A DNA stretch of 64,000 bases from Veronia pacifica (GCF_001707825.1 NZ_LYBM01000015.1:36203-100202); one strand, 5' to 3'; counted from the stretch's first letter, positions 14,003-24,310 are shown. Numbers and translations are program-made. The notes: generated by a model from the sequence alone, not told the origin.

Positions 14003-15547
14003 ATGGCTGTCGCATCGAAAAAGAAGAAAAAGACCCTGAGTGATGGTCCGGATTGGACTTTCGAGTTACTTGAACAATACCACACCGAAATAAGACGGGT
14101 TGCAGAACACTACAAACTAGACACGTACGTAAACCAAATAGAGATCATAACTGCTGAGCAAATGATGGATGCCTACTCCAGTGTCGGGATGCCCATCAAC
14201 TACAGCCACTGGTCGTTTGGCAAGAAGTTTATAGAAACCGAACGTAATTATAAACATGGTCACATGGGATTGGCTTACGAAATTGTGATCAATTCTGACC
14301 CGTGTATAGCCTACCTGATGGAAGAAAATACCATTACCATGCAAGCACTGGTGATGGCTCACGCCAGTTATGGCCACAACTCGTTCTTTAAGGGCAACTA
14401 TCTATTTCAAACGTGGACGGATGCCAGCTCCATTATTGACTACCTACTATTCGCTAAAAACTACATTAACGATTGCGAGGAGAAATATGGCGTCGACGAG
14501 GTAGAGAAACTCCTCGATTCTTGTCACGCACTTATGAATTACGGGGTCGACCGTTATAAGCGGCCTCAGAAGATCTCTATGGCAGAGGAAGTTGCACGTC
14601 AGAAATCGAGAGAAGACTATTTGCAGACGCAGGTGAACGCGCTGTGGCGAACCATTCCGTCGAGCGAGAAAAAACGTGAGGTGGAAGTTGAACGCTTCCC
14701 GTCAGAACCTCAGGAAAACATTCTTTACTTCTTTGAGAAACATGCTCCACTTCTTGAGCCATGGCAACGCGAAATTGTCAGGATAGTACGCAAGGTCAGC
14801 CAGTATTTCTATCCGCAGAAACAAACCCAAGTAATGAATGAGGGATGGGCGACTTTTTGGCATTACACCATCCTGAACCATATGTACGATGAGGGTTTGG
14901 TATCTGACCGATTCATCATGGAGTTTCTTCACAGCCATACTAATGTTGTTGCACAACCGCCCTACAACAGCCGTTACTACAGCGGTATTAATCCATATGC
15001 ACTTGGCTTTGCCATGTTTCAGGATATCAGACGGATCTGCGAAAACCCGACAGAGGAAGATAAGTTCTGGTTTCCTGATTTCGCGGGTAAAGACTGGCTA
15101 GAAACCGTTCATTTCGCGATGCAGAATTTCAAAGATGAGAGTTTTATCAGTCAGTTTTTATCTCCCAAAGTGATGAGGGATATGAAGTTTTTCGCCATCA
15201 ATGACGATGACCGACAGAACTTTATCGAAGTGATGAATATCCACAACGAAGAGGGATATCGGCAAATTAGGGAGAGGTTGTCGGCGCAATACAACCTGAG
15301 CAACAACGAGCCGAATATTCAGGTGTGGGATGTTGATTTGAGGGGGAATCGTTCATTAACGCTCCGTTATGTTCCCCACAATAGGATCCCACTCAATGAT
15401 TCCTACCAAGAGGTACTCAAACACGTTCATAGGTTGTGGGGTTTCGAAGTTGTCTTGGAAGAGGAGTTACCGGATGGGAAGGCGAAGATTATTGCAACTT
15501 GCCCAAAACGGCCTCAATTTGATCCGGACCTGATCCCCGGTAGCTGA
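14003..15547 (+). CDS. ycgB: SpoVR family protein (YcgB)
   Basis: A 514-residue SpoVR/YcgB protein, third gene of the prkA-yeaH-spoVR operon. The start at ATG 14003 is chosen because AAGGAGGA lies 7-14 bases before it and the product begins MAVASKKKKK; the longer frame from 13985 has no such site. Conserved segments include NEGWATFWHYTILN and NPYALGFAMFQDI. The protein is soluble and its molecular function unknown; in relatives the operon is induced in stationary phase and stress. Confidence 0.95.
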   Translation: MAVASKKKKKTLSDGPDWTFELLEQYHTEIRRVAEHYKLDTYVNQIEIITAEQMMDAYSSVGMPINYSHWSFGKKFIETERNYKHGHMGLAYEIVINSDPCIAYLMEENTITMQALVMAHASYGHNSFFKGNYLFQTWTDASSIIDYLLFAKNYINDCEEKYGVDEVEKLLDSCHALMNYGVDRYKRPQKISMAEEVARQKSREDYLQTQVNALWRTIPSSEKKREVEVERFPSEPQENILYFFEKHAPLLEPWQREIVRIVRKVSQYFYPQKQTQVMNEGWATFWHYTILNHMYDEGLVSDRFIMEFLHSHTNVVAQPPYNSRYYSGINPYALGFAMFQDIRRICENPTEEDKFWFPDFAGKDWLETVHFAMQNFKDESFISQFLSPKVMRDMKFFAINDDDRQNFIEVMNIHNEEGYRQIRERLSAQYNLSNNEPNIQVWDVDLRGNRSLTLRYVPHNRIPLNDSYQEVLKHVHRLWGFEVVLEEELPDGKAKIIATCPKRPQFDPDLIPGS

Positions 15548-15566
15548 TAAAAAGTGTACAAACAAA

Positions 15567-15592
15567 AAAGAGGCTTTACAGCCTCTTTTTTA
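15567..15592 (+). terminator. Terminator of the prkA-yeaH-spoVR operon
   Basis: Stem AAAGAGGC/GCCTCTTT (15567-15574 with 15581-15588), T6 tail. The A-rich left flank may also serve the convergent fadR. Confidence 0.9.
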
Positions 15593-15624
15593 ATTCTATT
15601 CTTCAGATCACTGAGACTTAAGCA

Positions 15625-16476
15625 CTAAGCTTCTTCTTCTTCCATCAGGCGAACGATGTTGTCACGATTTGACAACCATAACGTCCCGCTTTCACGTCCA
15701 TATTGTTTCAATCGCTCGGAGATGTGTTTGTGCTCACCAGATACCACTAAGTTGAGTAAGTCACGGTAGAAAGTTAACGCAACCTCACAGGCTCGCTTAT
15801 CCATGAAATAATACCCACCTACGCGCGCGTAAATCTTGCGCATACCATTCATGGTTAGCATGTATATTTTGTTGCCAGATGCTCGGGCCATACCTTGGAA
15901 CAGCATGTAATCGTAATGGTTAAACGCCCTTGCCCAGCAAATCGCTTCACACAACTCAGGGTCTGACTTACCAAATCTATCGATAATCTTTTTGGAGTTA
16001 GCCATAATTTCGGCTTTCTCTTCGACTTCATCGACAAAACGGCCAAAATTACCACTTTCCATCAACCGTTCGCATCGACTGATAATCTTCTCAATCAGTG
16101 CGGCAGTATACTCTGCTTTATTTTTTGCAGCGTAACGCATGAACACACCACCGATATCAGTGCGTGCTGATAGCAGGTTTTCAAGCACTCCATGTACATC
16201 CTGGCCCTCTAATGTCACGAGCGTATCCAAGATGTTCAAGCCTGAGGTATTCATATAATCATTAACCCGGGTTGGCTTTCCGTGCTGGATGGTCAACCAT
16301 CCGTCGCGGGCAAGACGCTGCAGAACTTCGCGCAACGTTGTGCGGGTGACACCAATCAACTCCGATAGCTCTCGCTCTGCAGGCAGGATGGAGCCCATTG
16401 GAAAATGGTTGTTCCAGATACTTTCGATAATGTACTTCTCAGCAAAAGTTGCTGGGCTGTCCGCCTTGATCACCAT
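15625..16476 (-). CDS. fadR: Fatty-acid metabolism regulator FadR (Vibrio-type)
   Basis: A GntR-family regulator that represses fatty-acid degradation genes and activates unsaturated fatty-acid synthesis; acyl-CoA releases it from DNA. The N-terminal winged helix is clear (PAERELSELIGVTRTTLREVLQRLARDGWLTIQHGKPTRV, residues about 28-67, in two parts). At 283 residues it is about 45 longer than E. coli FadR (239). The extra stretch lies in the middle of the ligand domain (around residues 140-180), as in Vibrio cholerae FadR, where the insertion adds a second acyl-CoA site. A matching operator lies before fadH at 2744-2758. It is divergent from nhaB. Confidence 0.96.
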   Translation of the reverse strand: MVIKADSPATFAEKYIIESIWNNHFPMGSILPAERELSELIGVTRTTLREVLQRLARDGWLTIQHGKPTRVNDYMNTSGLNILDTLVTLEGQDVHGVLENLLSARTDIGGVFMRYAAKNKAEYTAALIEKIISRCERLMESGNFGRFVDEVEEKAEIMANSKKIIDRFGKSDPELCEAICWARAFNHYDYMLFQGMARASGNKIYMLTMNGMRKIYARVGGYYFMDKRACEVALTFYRDLLNLVVSGEHKHISERLKQYGRESGTLWLSNRDNIVRLMEEEEA

Positions 16477-16930
16477 TTATTAATCTTTCCGAGTCAGTTC
16501 TTGATGCAATAATCTACTCATCATACCACTTTTGGCTCATATCAAGAAACACAATCAGTGAAATGCCTGCTTAGTCAGCAACGTAAATGCAAGACTGATC
16601 TCAATCAATGCGCAGGTTACTTCTCGAAGTAAAATGTAAATTGTATAGTTTGCACGGCTTTTGAGAGCCGTAACTTTTAAAATATAAAGATTTGTTTGGA
16701 AGCTATCTAATTAAAAAAGTCGCACCAATGTGGGCCTCTTGCGAGTAGTAATTGCAATGTAATGGATTGCATGGCACGCAAGGGCTTGTTAAAAGGATTG
16801 TTAGCATTGCGTCTTCTCCCGAACCAGCACTCTCTTCCCCCCGAAGTCGCTGCAGAAACGAGCAACAGACCCCTCTGCTGAGAAATACTCCAAGACCGAC
16901 TTGCCCCCCATATAAAAATGAGATGTAACT
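16477..16930. other. Divergent intergenic region fadR/nhaB
   Basis: About 450 bp without a supported gene. It should carry the fadR and nhaB promoters. I did not find a TGGTCNGACCA-type FadR box here. Confidence 0.5.
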
Positions 16931-18517
16931 ATGGCTATTTCGTTAAGAAATGCTCTTATCAGGAATTTTCTTGGTAAAGCACCAAGTTGGTATAAAGTGG
17001 CAATTCTGTCATTTCTAATCATCAACCCTATCATTTTCGCAATTGATCCATTCGTTGCCGGTTGGTTACTGGTTATCGAATTTATATTTACCCTCGCGAT
17101 GGCGCTAAAGTGCTATCCACTCCAACCCGGAGGTTTATTGGCGTTCGAAGCCGTCGCCATTGGCATGACGAGTGCCGAGCATGTTAAGCACGAGTTGATA
17201 CAGAATTTTGAAGTACTCCTGTTACTTATCTTCATGGTGGCAGGTATTTACTTTATGAAACAACTACTTCTGTTCATTTTTACGAAGATATTGTTGGGGA
17301 TACGATCTAAATCACTGCTTTCATTAACATTCTGTTTCTCTTCAGCTGTCCTGTCAGCCTTCCTCGATGCACTGACCGTTATTGCCGTAGTCATCAGTGT
17401 TGCAGTCGGTTTCTACGCTATTTACCACAAGGTTGCCTCAGGTAAAGAGTTTGGTTCAAGCCACGACCACACAAGCGACGATCATCTTCACGACGAGCTT
17501 AGCCGTGACGATCTCGAGCGCTATCGCTCTTTTCTCCGCAGCCTAATGATGCACGCTGGCGTTGGTACCGCTCTGGGTGGTGTAATGACCATGGTCGGCG
17601 AACCGCAAAACCTGATTATTGCCAAGAACGCAGGCTGGCAGTTCGGCGAGTTTGTCATCCGTATGCTCCCTGTGACCTTGCCTGTCCTATTCTGCGGTCT
17701 GGCAACCTGCGTCATGGTCGAAAAATTCAAAATATTCGATTACGGGAGTAAACTTCCTGAAAATGTTCGTAACATCTTGGTGGAATTTGATCGGGCTGAG
17801 CGTAAGAAGAGAACGAATCTTGATCGAATGAAGCTATTCTCACAAGGACTGATTGCCGTCTGGTTGGTCGTAGCGCTTGCTATGCACCTTGCCTCTGTAG
17901 GCCTTATCGGACTGACTGTGATTATTCTTGCGACCTCTTTCACTGGCGTGATTGATGAACATCAGATTGGTAAAGCCTTCGAAGAAGCTTTGCCTTTCAC
18001 GGCACTTCTCACCGTGTTCTTCTCTATTGTCGCCGTGATTGTCGACCAGCAACTCTTTGCTCCTATCATTCAGCAAGTGTTGGCGTTAGATGGCCACAGC
18101 CAACTGACCATGTTTTACATCGCTAATGGATTGTTATCCATGGTATCGGACAATGTTTTCGTCGGCACTGTCTACATCAATGAGGTGAAGAAAGCACTTA
18201 CCGATGGGCTGATTGATCGTCAGCAATTCGAGATGCTGGCTGTTGCGATCAATACAGGTACCAACCTACCTTCAGTTGCTACGCCTAATGGTCAGGCTGC
18301 TTTCCTGTTCCTCCTGACATCAACATTGGCTCCGCTCCTTCGCCTATCGTACGGAAAAATGGTTTATATGGCTCTGCCATACACTATCGTTCTTGGTCTT
18401 GTGGGATTGGCAGGCATCGAACTGTTTTTGATGCCAACAACGGAGTGGTTTGTCCAGAATGGCTGGATCACGCAAGGGGTATCTACGGCAGTAAGTGCTG
18501 CGACAACAGGCCATTAG
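16931..18517 (+). CDS. nhaB: Na+/H+ antiporter NhaB
   Basis: A 528-residue inner-membrane sodium/proton antiporter with about 12 hydrophobic segments. The N-terminus [22 protein letters not shown] and the segment [25 protein letters not shown] (in two parts around residue 215-240) are diagnostic of NhaB. The gene order fadR-nhaB-dsbB is the same as in Vibrio cholerae. It supports sodium homeostasis, as expected for a marine organism. Confidence 0.97.
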   Translation: MAISLRNALIRNFLGKAPSWYKVAILSFLIINPIIFAIDPFVAGWLLVIEFIFTLAMALKCYPLQPGGLLAFEAVAIGMTSAEHVKHELIQNFEVLLLLIFMVAGIYFMKQLLLFIFTKILLGIRSKSLLSLTFCFSSAVLSAFLDALTVIAVVISVAVGFYAIYHKVASGKEFGSSHDHTSDDHLHDELSRDDLERYRSFLRSLMMHAGVGTALGGVMTMVGEPQNLIIAKNAGWQFGEFVIRMLPVTLPVLFCGLATCVMVEKFKIFDYGSKLPENVRNILVEFDRAERKKRTNLDRMKLFSQGLIAVWLVVALAMHLASVGLIGLTVIILATSFTGVIDEHQIGKAFEEALPFTALLTVFFSIVAVIVDQQLFAPIIQQVLALDGHSQLTMFYIANGLLSMVSDNVFVGTVYINEVKKALTDGLIDRQQFEMLAVAINTGTNLPSVATPNGQAAFLFLLTSTLAPLLRLSYGKMVYMALPYTIVLGLVGLAGIELFLMPTTEWFVQNGWITQGVSTAVSAATTGH

Positions 18518-18549
18518 TGATTGACCTTTACTGAAATTCCCTTTTCAAT

Positions 18550-18580
18550 AAAAGCCTTGGAAACAAGGCTTTTATTTTTT
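18550..18580 (+). terminator. Terminator of nhaB
   Basis: Ten-base stem AAAAGCCTTG/CAAGGCTTTT (18550-18559 with 18564-18573), GAAA tetraloop, T-rich tail. Confidence 0.9.
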
Positions 18581-18598
18581 ACCGGATGAACTACCACT

Positions 18599-19168
18599 AT
18601 GAATGTGTTCTCTTCGCTTGCCAGAGTAGCCAGAGGGCGTCCAGCCTGGGCTCTTTTATTGTTCTTCGCACTCGCCTTTCAGGTGGTGGCGCTCTATTTT
18701 CAGCACACTATGAACCTTCTTCCATGCGTAATGTGTATTTACGAACGGGTAGCCATGTTCGGTATTGCCGGGGCTGCATTGATTGGTTTGTTTGCGCCAA
18801 ACAACGCCTTCTTTCGGTGGGGTGGGATCATTTGCTGGGGCGTCGCAGCAGTATGGGGAGTAAAGCTGGCTCATCAACATATTGAATATCAGTTTCCTGA
18901 CCCAAACGTTCTTTTCGGCCCAACCTGTGAGCTATTTGTATCATTTCCATCATGGGCACCGCTGAACGAATGGCTACCGTCTGTGTTTCAGTCTTACGGC
19001 GATTGCTCAATGGTCGTATGGGAATTTCTGGGGTACTCCATGCCTCAGTGGCTTTTAGTCATATTTGTTATGATGCTTGCCGCTCAAGTCTGTGTCCTTG
19101 TCAGTGAGTTAAAAGTATTAATCACGACGCTACGTGGCGAGCCAACGGCGACCGATCTGAATCGTTAA
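18599..19168 (+). CDS. dsbB: Disulfide bond formation protein DsbB
   Basis: A quinone-dependent inner-membrane oxidase that reoxidises DsbA. The 189-residue protein has four membrane segments. The two redox pairs are present: CVMC in the first periplasmic loop (residues 41-44 region, followed by IYERVAMFG) and the pair formed by CELF and GDCS in the second loop. It lies directly downstream of nhaB, as in other vibrios. Confidence 0.97.
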   Translation: MNVFSSLARVARGRPAWALLLFFALAFQVVALYFQHTMNLLPCVMCIYERVAMFGIAGAALIGLFAPNNAFFRWGGIICWGVAAVWGVKLAHQHIEYQFPDPNVLFGPTCELFVSFPSWAPLNEWLPSVFQSYGDCSMVVWEFLGYSMPQWLLVIFVMMLAAQVCVLVSELKVLITTLRGEPTATDLNR

Positions 19169-19200
19169 AGTGTGAAATAGCAAAAAAACACTTGGACTTT

Positions 19201-19229
19201 AAACCCCGACAAACCTATCGGGGTTTATT
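19201..19229. terminator. Bidirectional terminator between dsbB and the Nudix gene
   Basis: Stem AAACCCCGA/TCGGGGTTT (19201-19209 with 19218-19226) between convergent genes. Confidence 0.85.
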
Positions 19230-19233
19230 TATG

Positions 19234-19626
19234 CTACCCCGCCAGCATTCTGACAACAGGCACATCAGCAGCACTGAGTTCGAAATCCAGCAATTTTTCA
19301 GGCTCGACCCATGCCATTTTTTGGTGGCAGCGCAACAGGATACTCCCTGATATCCACTGACACTCGTAACTACACAGGAGAATGGACTTATCCGGGTAGT
19401 GATGAAGTGTTTCGATCAACGGCGACACAACTTCTACCTGAATAGCTAACTCTTCCTCAAGCTCCCGACAAATGGCATCACTATCAGTCTCGCAGGTTTC
19501 CACCTTACCACCGGGAAACTCCCATAAGCCGGTCTCATCTCCTTTGTCATACCGCTGCGTGAGCAGGATTTTTCCATCCTTTTTCACTACTCCCGCGACA
19601 ACTCGAAGAACCTTTCTGTTTTGCAT
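19234..19626 (-). CDS. Nudix (deoxy)nucleoside triphosphate pyrophosphohydrolase, NudG/MutT-like
   Basis: A 130-residue Nudix hydrolase that would hydrolyse (oxidised or modified) nucleoside triphosphates to monophosphates. The Nudix box starts GGKVETCETDSDAICRELEE at about residues 40-59. The acidic metal-binding residues are intact, but the usual glycine near the end of the box is alanine (EELAI in place of EELGI). Overall pattern (LLTQRYDKGDETGLWEFPGGKVE, a C-terminal ADVPVVRML) is closest to NudG/MutT short forms. The start ATG directly abuts the stop of the upstream yecA-like gene (TAG then ATG), indicating translational coupling. Confidence 0.85.
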   Translation of the reverse strand: MQNRKVLRVVAGVVKKDGKILLTQRYDKGDETGLWEFPGGKVETCETDSDAICRELEEELAIQVEVVSPLIETLHHYPDKSILLCSYECQWISGSILLRCHQKMAWVEPEKLLDFELSAADVPVVRMLAG

Positions 19627-20271
19627 CTATCCCCTACCGCAGCATTTCTTGAATTTTTTTCCACTACCACAGGGGCATGGATCATTTCTGCCAACATCTT
19701 TATACGGATTTACTGAACTGGCACCGCTGCCATGCTGAATATGGTCAGCGGCTACAGAGACTTCAGCGATCATCACTTCGAGCTGCCGATAGTAACTCTC
19801 TGGCCCTGGAAGCGAAGTTAAACCTGCCTGCTCCATCTGCCTGATTGTTCCCTCTTCATCATTGAGAAACATCATGGTTGTCATCAATGCTGACAACATC
19901 CGTCTTGTACCATCTGGCATTGATACTTCCTGCCAAAAGGGTTCAATGATCGGCCATACGGATAAAAAGCCTTCGGCAAAAAACTGATGTGATTCAGTGA
20001 CCCCCTCTTCCAATTTCAATCCGTCAGGCAGACGATAACAGCCATTCATGAGATCTGCATACTGGGTTTCAAACTGTTTCATGACCCTTTTTTTGTCTGA
20101 GTCATCGAGTGAAACCGGGGATGTTTCGGTCACGCCGCCCGTAATCAGTAAAGGCAACCAATTATCAGGGCTCAAAGGCGCTGGCGACATGTTTGCGGCA
20201 AGCAGCACACCTTCGATAAAGGATGATGGCATTCCTTCCCACTTTTCGCCCATTTCCAGCAAAATTGACAT
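19627..20271 (-). CDS. YecA/UPF0149 family protein with SEC-C zinc motif
   Basis: A 214-residue protein with an N-terminal UPF0149 (YecA/YgfB-like) helical domain and a C-terminal SEC-C motif [16 protein letters not shown] that binds zinc, as in the SecA tail. Such proteins are thought to act with SecA or ribosomes, but the role is not established. It is co-transcribed with the Nudix gene immediately downstream, with no gap. Confidence 0.9.
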   Translation of the reverse strand: MSILLEMGEKWEGMPSSFIEGVLLAANMSPAPLSPDNWLPLLITGGVTETSPVSLDDSDKKRVMKQFETQYADLMNGCYRLPDGLKLEEGVTESHQFFAEGFLSVWPIIEPFWQEVSMPDGTRRMLSALMTTMMFLNDEEGTIRQMEQAGLTSLPGPESYYRQLEVMIAEVSVAADHIQHGSGASSVNPYKDVGRNDPCPCGSGKKFKKCCGRG

Positions 20272-20408
20272 ATATTGTCTCGTAGCGTCAAAAACGTCTG
20301 ATCTTAGTTCAGGTACATGTAATTCTCAAAGCCTGTTTCAGAGTTCTTGCTGAAGCTGGACCCTACAGGCGCTATGCTTATTGTTCAAAATGAAAATAAG
20401 GATGTTTC

Positions 20409-21082
20409 ATGGTTTCTTCCAGAACGGTTATAGTCGCAGGCGCGACCGGACTGGTGGGTGACGAACTTATTCATCAGTTACTGGGCGACCCAGATGTTGC
20501 TCAAGTGCATGTCGTTACCCGGCGCCCCATTTCCATCACCTCTGATAAGCTGGTGCAACATCAGAACCCAGAGCTTGCTGTGACTCACTGGCAGCCTCAG
20601 TGGCCAGTACCACTTCAGGGCTACATCTGCCTTGGTACAACAAAAAAAGCCGCAGGGAGCAAGCAGGGACTGGAAGATGTTGATCTCCATTTGGTCATTA
20701 GAGTTGCAAAAATGATGGCGGTAATGGGAGTCAAACACCTTGCCGTCGTATCCAGCATTGGCAGTCACCGCTGGTCGCCAAGTCACTATCTTCGCTGTAA
20801 GGGAAAAATGGAGTTCGCCTTGCGTAATATGGGTTTTGAGAGACTGTTAATTGTTCGGCCCGGCCACTCCTTGGTGAACGGGAACATGTAAGGTCTGATG
20901 AGCAAACGCTGCAAAAAGTGCTGTCAGCCTTCTCCTTCGCGATGATGGGACCGCTATCCCACCTGGAACCCGTAAACGCAGTCAATGTTGCCAGAGCAAT
21001 GATAGCTGAACTTTTAGCGCCAAACTGGCCCGGAAGGGCAGACTTGAAAGTGCTCTCGGGCAGAATGCTGCAGAGTTACTAA
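20409..21082 (+). pseudogene. NAD(P)-binding Rossmann oxidoreductase, split by a one-base frameshift
   Basis: The N-terminal part (VIVAGATGLVGDELIHQLL) is an atypical short-chain dehydrogenase or HTATIP2/YbjT-like Rossmann protein with the GATGLVG dinucleotide loop and VSSIGS active region. Its frame stops at 20891, after an RPGH segment where the family has RPGPL. Adding one C at 20861-20866 (GGCC to GGCCC) restores ...IVRPGPLLGERE and runs without interruption to a stop at 21082, ending VLSGRMLQSY. The restored length of 224 residues is normal for the family. The substrate is unknown. The intact C-terminal codons argue for a read error or a very recent mutation. Confidence 0.75.
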
Positions 21083-21117
21083 CTTCCTTGGTTCATTATC
21101 GTCACAGTGATAAACAC

Positions 21118-21144
21118 AAAAGGCAGCTTTTTCAGCTGCCTTTT
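21118..21144. terminator. Bidirectional terminator between oxidoreductase and terC
   Basis: Ten-base stem AAAAGGCAGC/GCTGCCTTTT (21118-21127 with 21135-21144). Confidence 0.9.
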
Positions 21145-21183
21145 CACTATGTATATCGGATTGTCTTATTGCAATCCAACCTT

Positions 21184-21948
21184 TCACGGTCTAGCCATTT
21201 TAAATGGACGAATACGCGTAATAACTCTTCGACGTGCTTTACGCTGCTTCTTTTGAAGCAATATATGACAAGCTTCCATCACCAGACCAAATGCCATCGC
21301 AAAATAGACATAGCCTTTATTGAAGTGAATTCCAAAGCCCTCAACCATTAGCATTACACCCAGTAACACCAGAAACAGCAGCGCTAACGTTTTGAAGCCA
21401 GGATACTTCATCACGTAGTGGTTTATTCGCTCTGCACACAGGACCATAATGATCGCAGATGCCAGAATCGCCGCTACCATAAGAGGGATTTCGGACGTCA
21501 TACCTACCGCAGTGATCACCGAATCCATGGAGAATACCGCATCTACCGCAACAATTTGCAGGAGAACCAATGCCAAACCAGCAGCCACTTTACTCCCAGC
21601 CATATCATCTGACGGCAGTAACCAGTGCTTAAGTTCCTTGATACTTTTGACCAGCAGAAAAGCACCACCGGCAATAAGAATAAGATCACGGCCAGTAAAA
21701 CTGACACTGCCAAGCGCAACCAGCGGCTCAGTCAGCGACATTAGCCAACTTATCGAAAATACTAACAGTATGCGTACTGCTACTGCCAAACCAATACCTA
21801 GGTTACGGGCAAATTTACGCTGGTGAGCAGGAAGACGCTCACAAAGCACTGAAATAAAGACAATGTTATCGACACCCAGAACAAGTTCCAATGTAAACAG
21901 GGTAGCGAGAATAATCAGTGACTCAGGTTGAAGGAAAAGCTCTATCAT
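21184..21948 (-). CDS. TerC family integral membrane protein
   Basis: A 254-residue protein with about seven membrane segments and the TerC core: ELVLGVDNIVFISVL near residue 20-34 and VDAVFSMDSVITAVGM around residues 134-149, each supplying acidic metal-binding residues in the membrane. TerC/Alx relatives export manganese or calcium or act at the translocon; which ion this one handles is not clear. A basic C-terminal tail (KKQRKARRR) faces the cytoplasm. I looked for a yybP-ykoY manganese riboswitch upstream and did not find one. Confidence 0.9.
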   Translation of the reverse strand: MIELFLQPESLIILATLFTLELVLGVDNIVFISVLCERLPAHQRKFARNLGIGLAVAVRILLVFSISWLMSLTEPLVALGSVSFTGRDLILIAGGAFLLVKSIKELKHWLLPSDDMAGSKVAAGLALVLLQIVAVDAVFSMDSVITAVGMTSEIPLMVAAILASAIIMVLCAERINHYVMKYPGFKTLALLFLVLLGVMLMVEGFGIHFNKGYVYFAMAFGLVMEACHILLQKKQRKARRRVITRIRPFKMARP

Positions 21949-22128
21949 AATGCCGACTCCTTAGTTAAGAAGCGGAAAAATCGGAAACAACGCGAGGGGT
22001 CGTCCATATATTGTTATATTTACCTCTTGGCTAGAATGCGGCGCGATAATAACGAGTGATTAGTCACATGCGCAACAGTCAATTTGTAACAAGAGGTAAA
22101 TGTAATTTATATATTATCTATCAATTAC

Positions 22129-23094
22129 TTAAATAAAAATTTGTGAATCTTTTACTGCTTCGCGCTCAACAAGTATCTCACGCAGGATTTCGTTTTTATC
22201 ATTAAGCCGACGGAGATTAACAAACAAAGATTTTGCTTCCGGATATTGCACCTGAAGATATCGGAACCATTGCTTAACCCGATTCGGATAATACATACCT
22301 TTATCACCATTGATCTCAAACTGAGAATACTTGATTAACAGCTCAAGCAACTCTGGCCAAGGCATCGGTGCCTCACCCAACTTAATATGAGCACCAAGGT
22401 TTGGCATATTAAGTGCGCCACGACATACCATAAGCGTCTTACAACCAGTAACCTCTTGACAACGCATCGCCTCTTGTTGGTTCCAAATGTCTCCATTGGC
22501 GGTAACAAGGATGGATAAACGCTGATTGATATCACCGATCAAATCCCAGCGAATGGTGCCAGCGCGATAAGCATCAGCTTTACTTCGACCGTGGACAACA
22601 AGTTCATCGGCACCAGCCTGTTGCACCGCATCAGTGATTTCACGGTAAGGGGAACAATCATCAAAGCCCAGACGAATTTTTGCACTGACTGTCTGGTCAG
22701 ATGGCACAGCATCTCTTACAGAGCGAATAACCTGATACATCAAATCAGGTTCTTTCAACAATGCTGCTCCTCCCTTGTTGCCGTTAACTATTTTGGAAGG
22801 ACAACCAAAATTGATATCAATTCCCGGAGAACCAAGCTCGACCGCTAACGCTGCATTTTCTGCCATAAATTGGGGAGATTGCCCCAGAAGCTGCACCCTG
22901 ACAGGTGTACCTGACAAGGTTTTTCCACCTTGATTGAGCTCGGGCGAGACTCGGTGAAACACTCTGGCAGGTAGCTTTCGGTCGACGATACGAACAAACT
23001 CCGTCACGCACATGTCGTATGGATTGATCTCGGTCAGGATCTGACGCATCAAGGGATCCAGCACCCCTTCCATTGGTCCCAGAATTAAACGCAT
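22129..23094 (-). CDS. dusC: tRNA-dihydrouridine(16) synthase DusC
   Basis: An FMN-dependent enzyme that reduces uridine 16 in tRNA. It begins MRLILGPMEGVLDPLMR, the DusC N-terminus; an in-frame ATG 15 bases upstream (23109) is less likely. Typical Dus motifs are present: GSPGIDINFGCPSK and GGAALL, with the catalytic cysteine in the GCPSK loop. The VHGRSK and CRGALNMPN segments form the flavin/phosphate site. Length (321 residues) fits DusC. Confidence 0.95.
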   Translation of the reverse strand: MRLILGPMEGVLDPLMRQILTEINPYDMCVTEFVRIVDRKLPARVFHRVSPELNQGGKTLSGTPVRVQLLGQSPQFMAENAALAVELGSPGIDINFGCPSKIVNGNKGGAALLKEPDLMYQVIRSVRDAVPSDQTVSAKIRLGFDDCSPYREITDAVQQAGADELVVHGRSKADAYRAGTIRWDLIGDINQRLSILVTANGDIWNQQEAMRCQEVTGCKTLMVCRGALNMPNLGAHIKLGEAPMPWPELLELLIKYSQFEINGDKGMYYPNRVKQWFRYLQVQYPEAKSLFVNLRRLNDKNEILREILVEREAVKDSQIFI

Positions 23095-23380
23095 GTGCAG
23101 ATCCCCCAACTCGTAACACTATGAGGGTTGAGGTGAATCAATGGTGTAAGGATATCAATCGTAACTTCGTTCATCGGGGTCATTCAGTATCAGGTAAACA
23201 AAAAGCATCAAGAACTATGGTCTTGTAACAACAAATTCATTTGGTAAAGAATATTCCAAAAGTAGCCAGCAAGCTTCGTATTTGAAGAACAGAAAGATGG
23301 CGCAGAAAGTTATTTGTTCTCTATATCGTCAGGCGTATAAGCTCAACAGACAGTATACAAATAGAATGAGATCTTAGGTC

Positions 23381-23824
23381 TCAGCCGATTCTATTTGGAT
23401 GATTCAAAATGTGGTCTTCCCAGTCGATGACATCAATTTCATAGACTACTTTCTCTTTTACCGATTCGTCTGCTTTGTGCATGGCTTCTTTAGATCCTGT
23501 GATCAGGGGGTGCCAATCAGGAATGGGCTTCCCTTCCGCTAATAGACGATAAGCACAGGTATGAGGTAACCAGTAAAAGTCATCAATTTTGTCCCGCGTC
23601 AACTTGATACACTCTTCGTCATAGCTAAAGCGGTTGGCGTAGTCTTTACACGAACAGGTTTTTTTATCCAGCAGACTGCAAGCGACATTGGTGTAATAAA
23701 GCTCGTCAGTTTCCTCGTCGATGAGTTTATGCAGGCAGCATTTACCGCAGCCGTCACAAAGAGATTCCCACTCTTTGTCGGTCATTTCGGTCAATTGCTT
23801 CTGTTGCCAGAATGGAGCTGTCAT
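23381..23824 (-). CDS. ycgN: UPF0260 cysteine-cluster protein YcgN
   Basis: A 147-residue member of UPF0260. It carries the conserved cysteine cluster [12 protein letters not shown] and the later CSCKDYANR and [12 protein letters not shown] segments, which suggest a bound metal, but no function is known. It is divergent from a second cysteine-cluster gene at 24003. Confidence 0.93.
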   Translation of the reverse strand: MTAPFWQQKQLTEMTDKEWESLCDGCGKCCLHKLIDEETDELYYTNVACSLLDKKTCSCKDYANRFSYDEECIKLTRDKIDDFYWLPHTCAYRLLAEGKPIPDWHPLITGSKEAMHKADESVKEKVVYEIDVIDWEDHILNHPNRIG

Positions 23825-24002
23825 CTTACTTTGTCCTGCTTATCGGTATGTTTACGCTAAAAGGCGATGGTTATAACCATACTGAGAGTAAAGTTCAAGC
23901 TCAAACCAGAAAACGGTTTACTCATGATACTCCCTGCGAAGCTTTGCATTTCAAAGAGAGAGTGTTAATGTGCGGCCGATTCAGCTGTGTTGGTAAGAAG
24001 TA

Positions 24003-24278
24003 ATGAATAGGATTAACCTAATAACGTCCACTGAATGCCGACTGGGCTGCGGTGCTTGCTGTATTGCTCCGAGTATATCCTCGCCTATACCGGGTATGCC
24101 GTCTGGAAAACCAGCGGGAGTAAGGTGTGTTCAGTTAAACGAGAAAAACCTTTGTCGTCTCTTCGGTAAGCCGGAAAGACCCAAGGTATGCAGCCAGTTT
24201 AAACCTGACGCCACAATTTGTGGAACCAGTAATGTGTATGCCATGGCAACCCTAACTGAACTGGAAGAATTGACCTGA
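24003..24278 (+). CDS. YkgJ family cysteine-cluster protein
   Basis: A 91-residue protein with the CxxCCI pattern (RLGCGACCIAPSISSP), CVQLNEKNLCRLFG and CSQFKPDATICG of the YkgJ/UPF0153 family. It probably binds zinc or an iron-sulfur cluster through these cysteines. It converges on the slyD-like gene with a shared terminator. Confidence 0.85.
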   Translation: MNRINLITSTECRLGCGACCIAPSISSPIPGMPSGKPAGVRCVQLNEKNLCRLFGKPERPKVCSQFKPDATICGTSNVYAMATLTELEELT

Positions 24279-24310
24279 CGACAGGACAACAAGCTCCCTG
24301 ACTAAACAAA

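Noticed and set aside
16801..17034. Minus-strand 77-codon ORF overlapping the nhaB start
   Set aside because: It overlaps the conserved NhaB N-terminus and has no homology signal or ribosome site.
21949..22128. Possible yybP-ykoY manganese riboswitch before terC
   Set aside because: The minus-strand leader lacks the conserved GGGGAGUAG-like box and the paired-stem layout, so no riboswitch is claimed.
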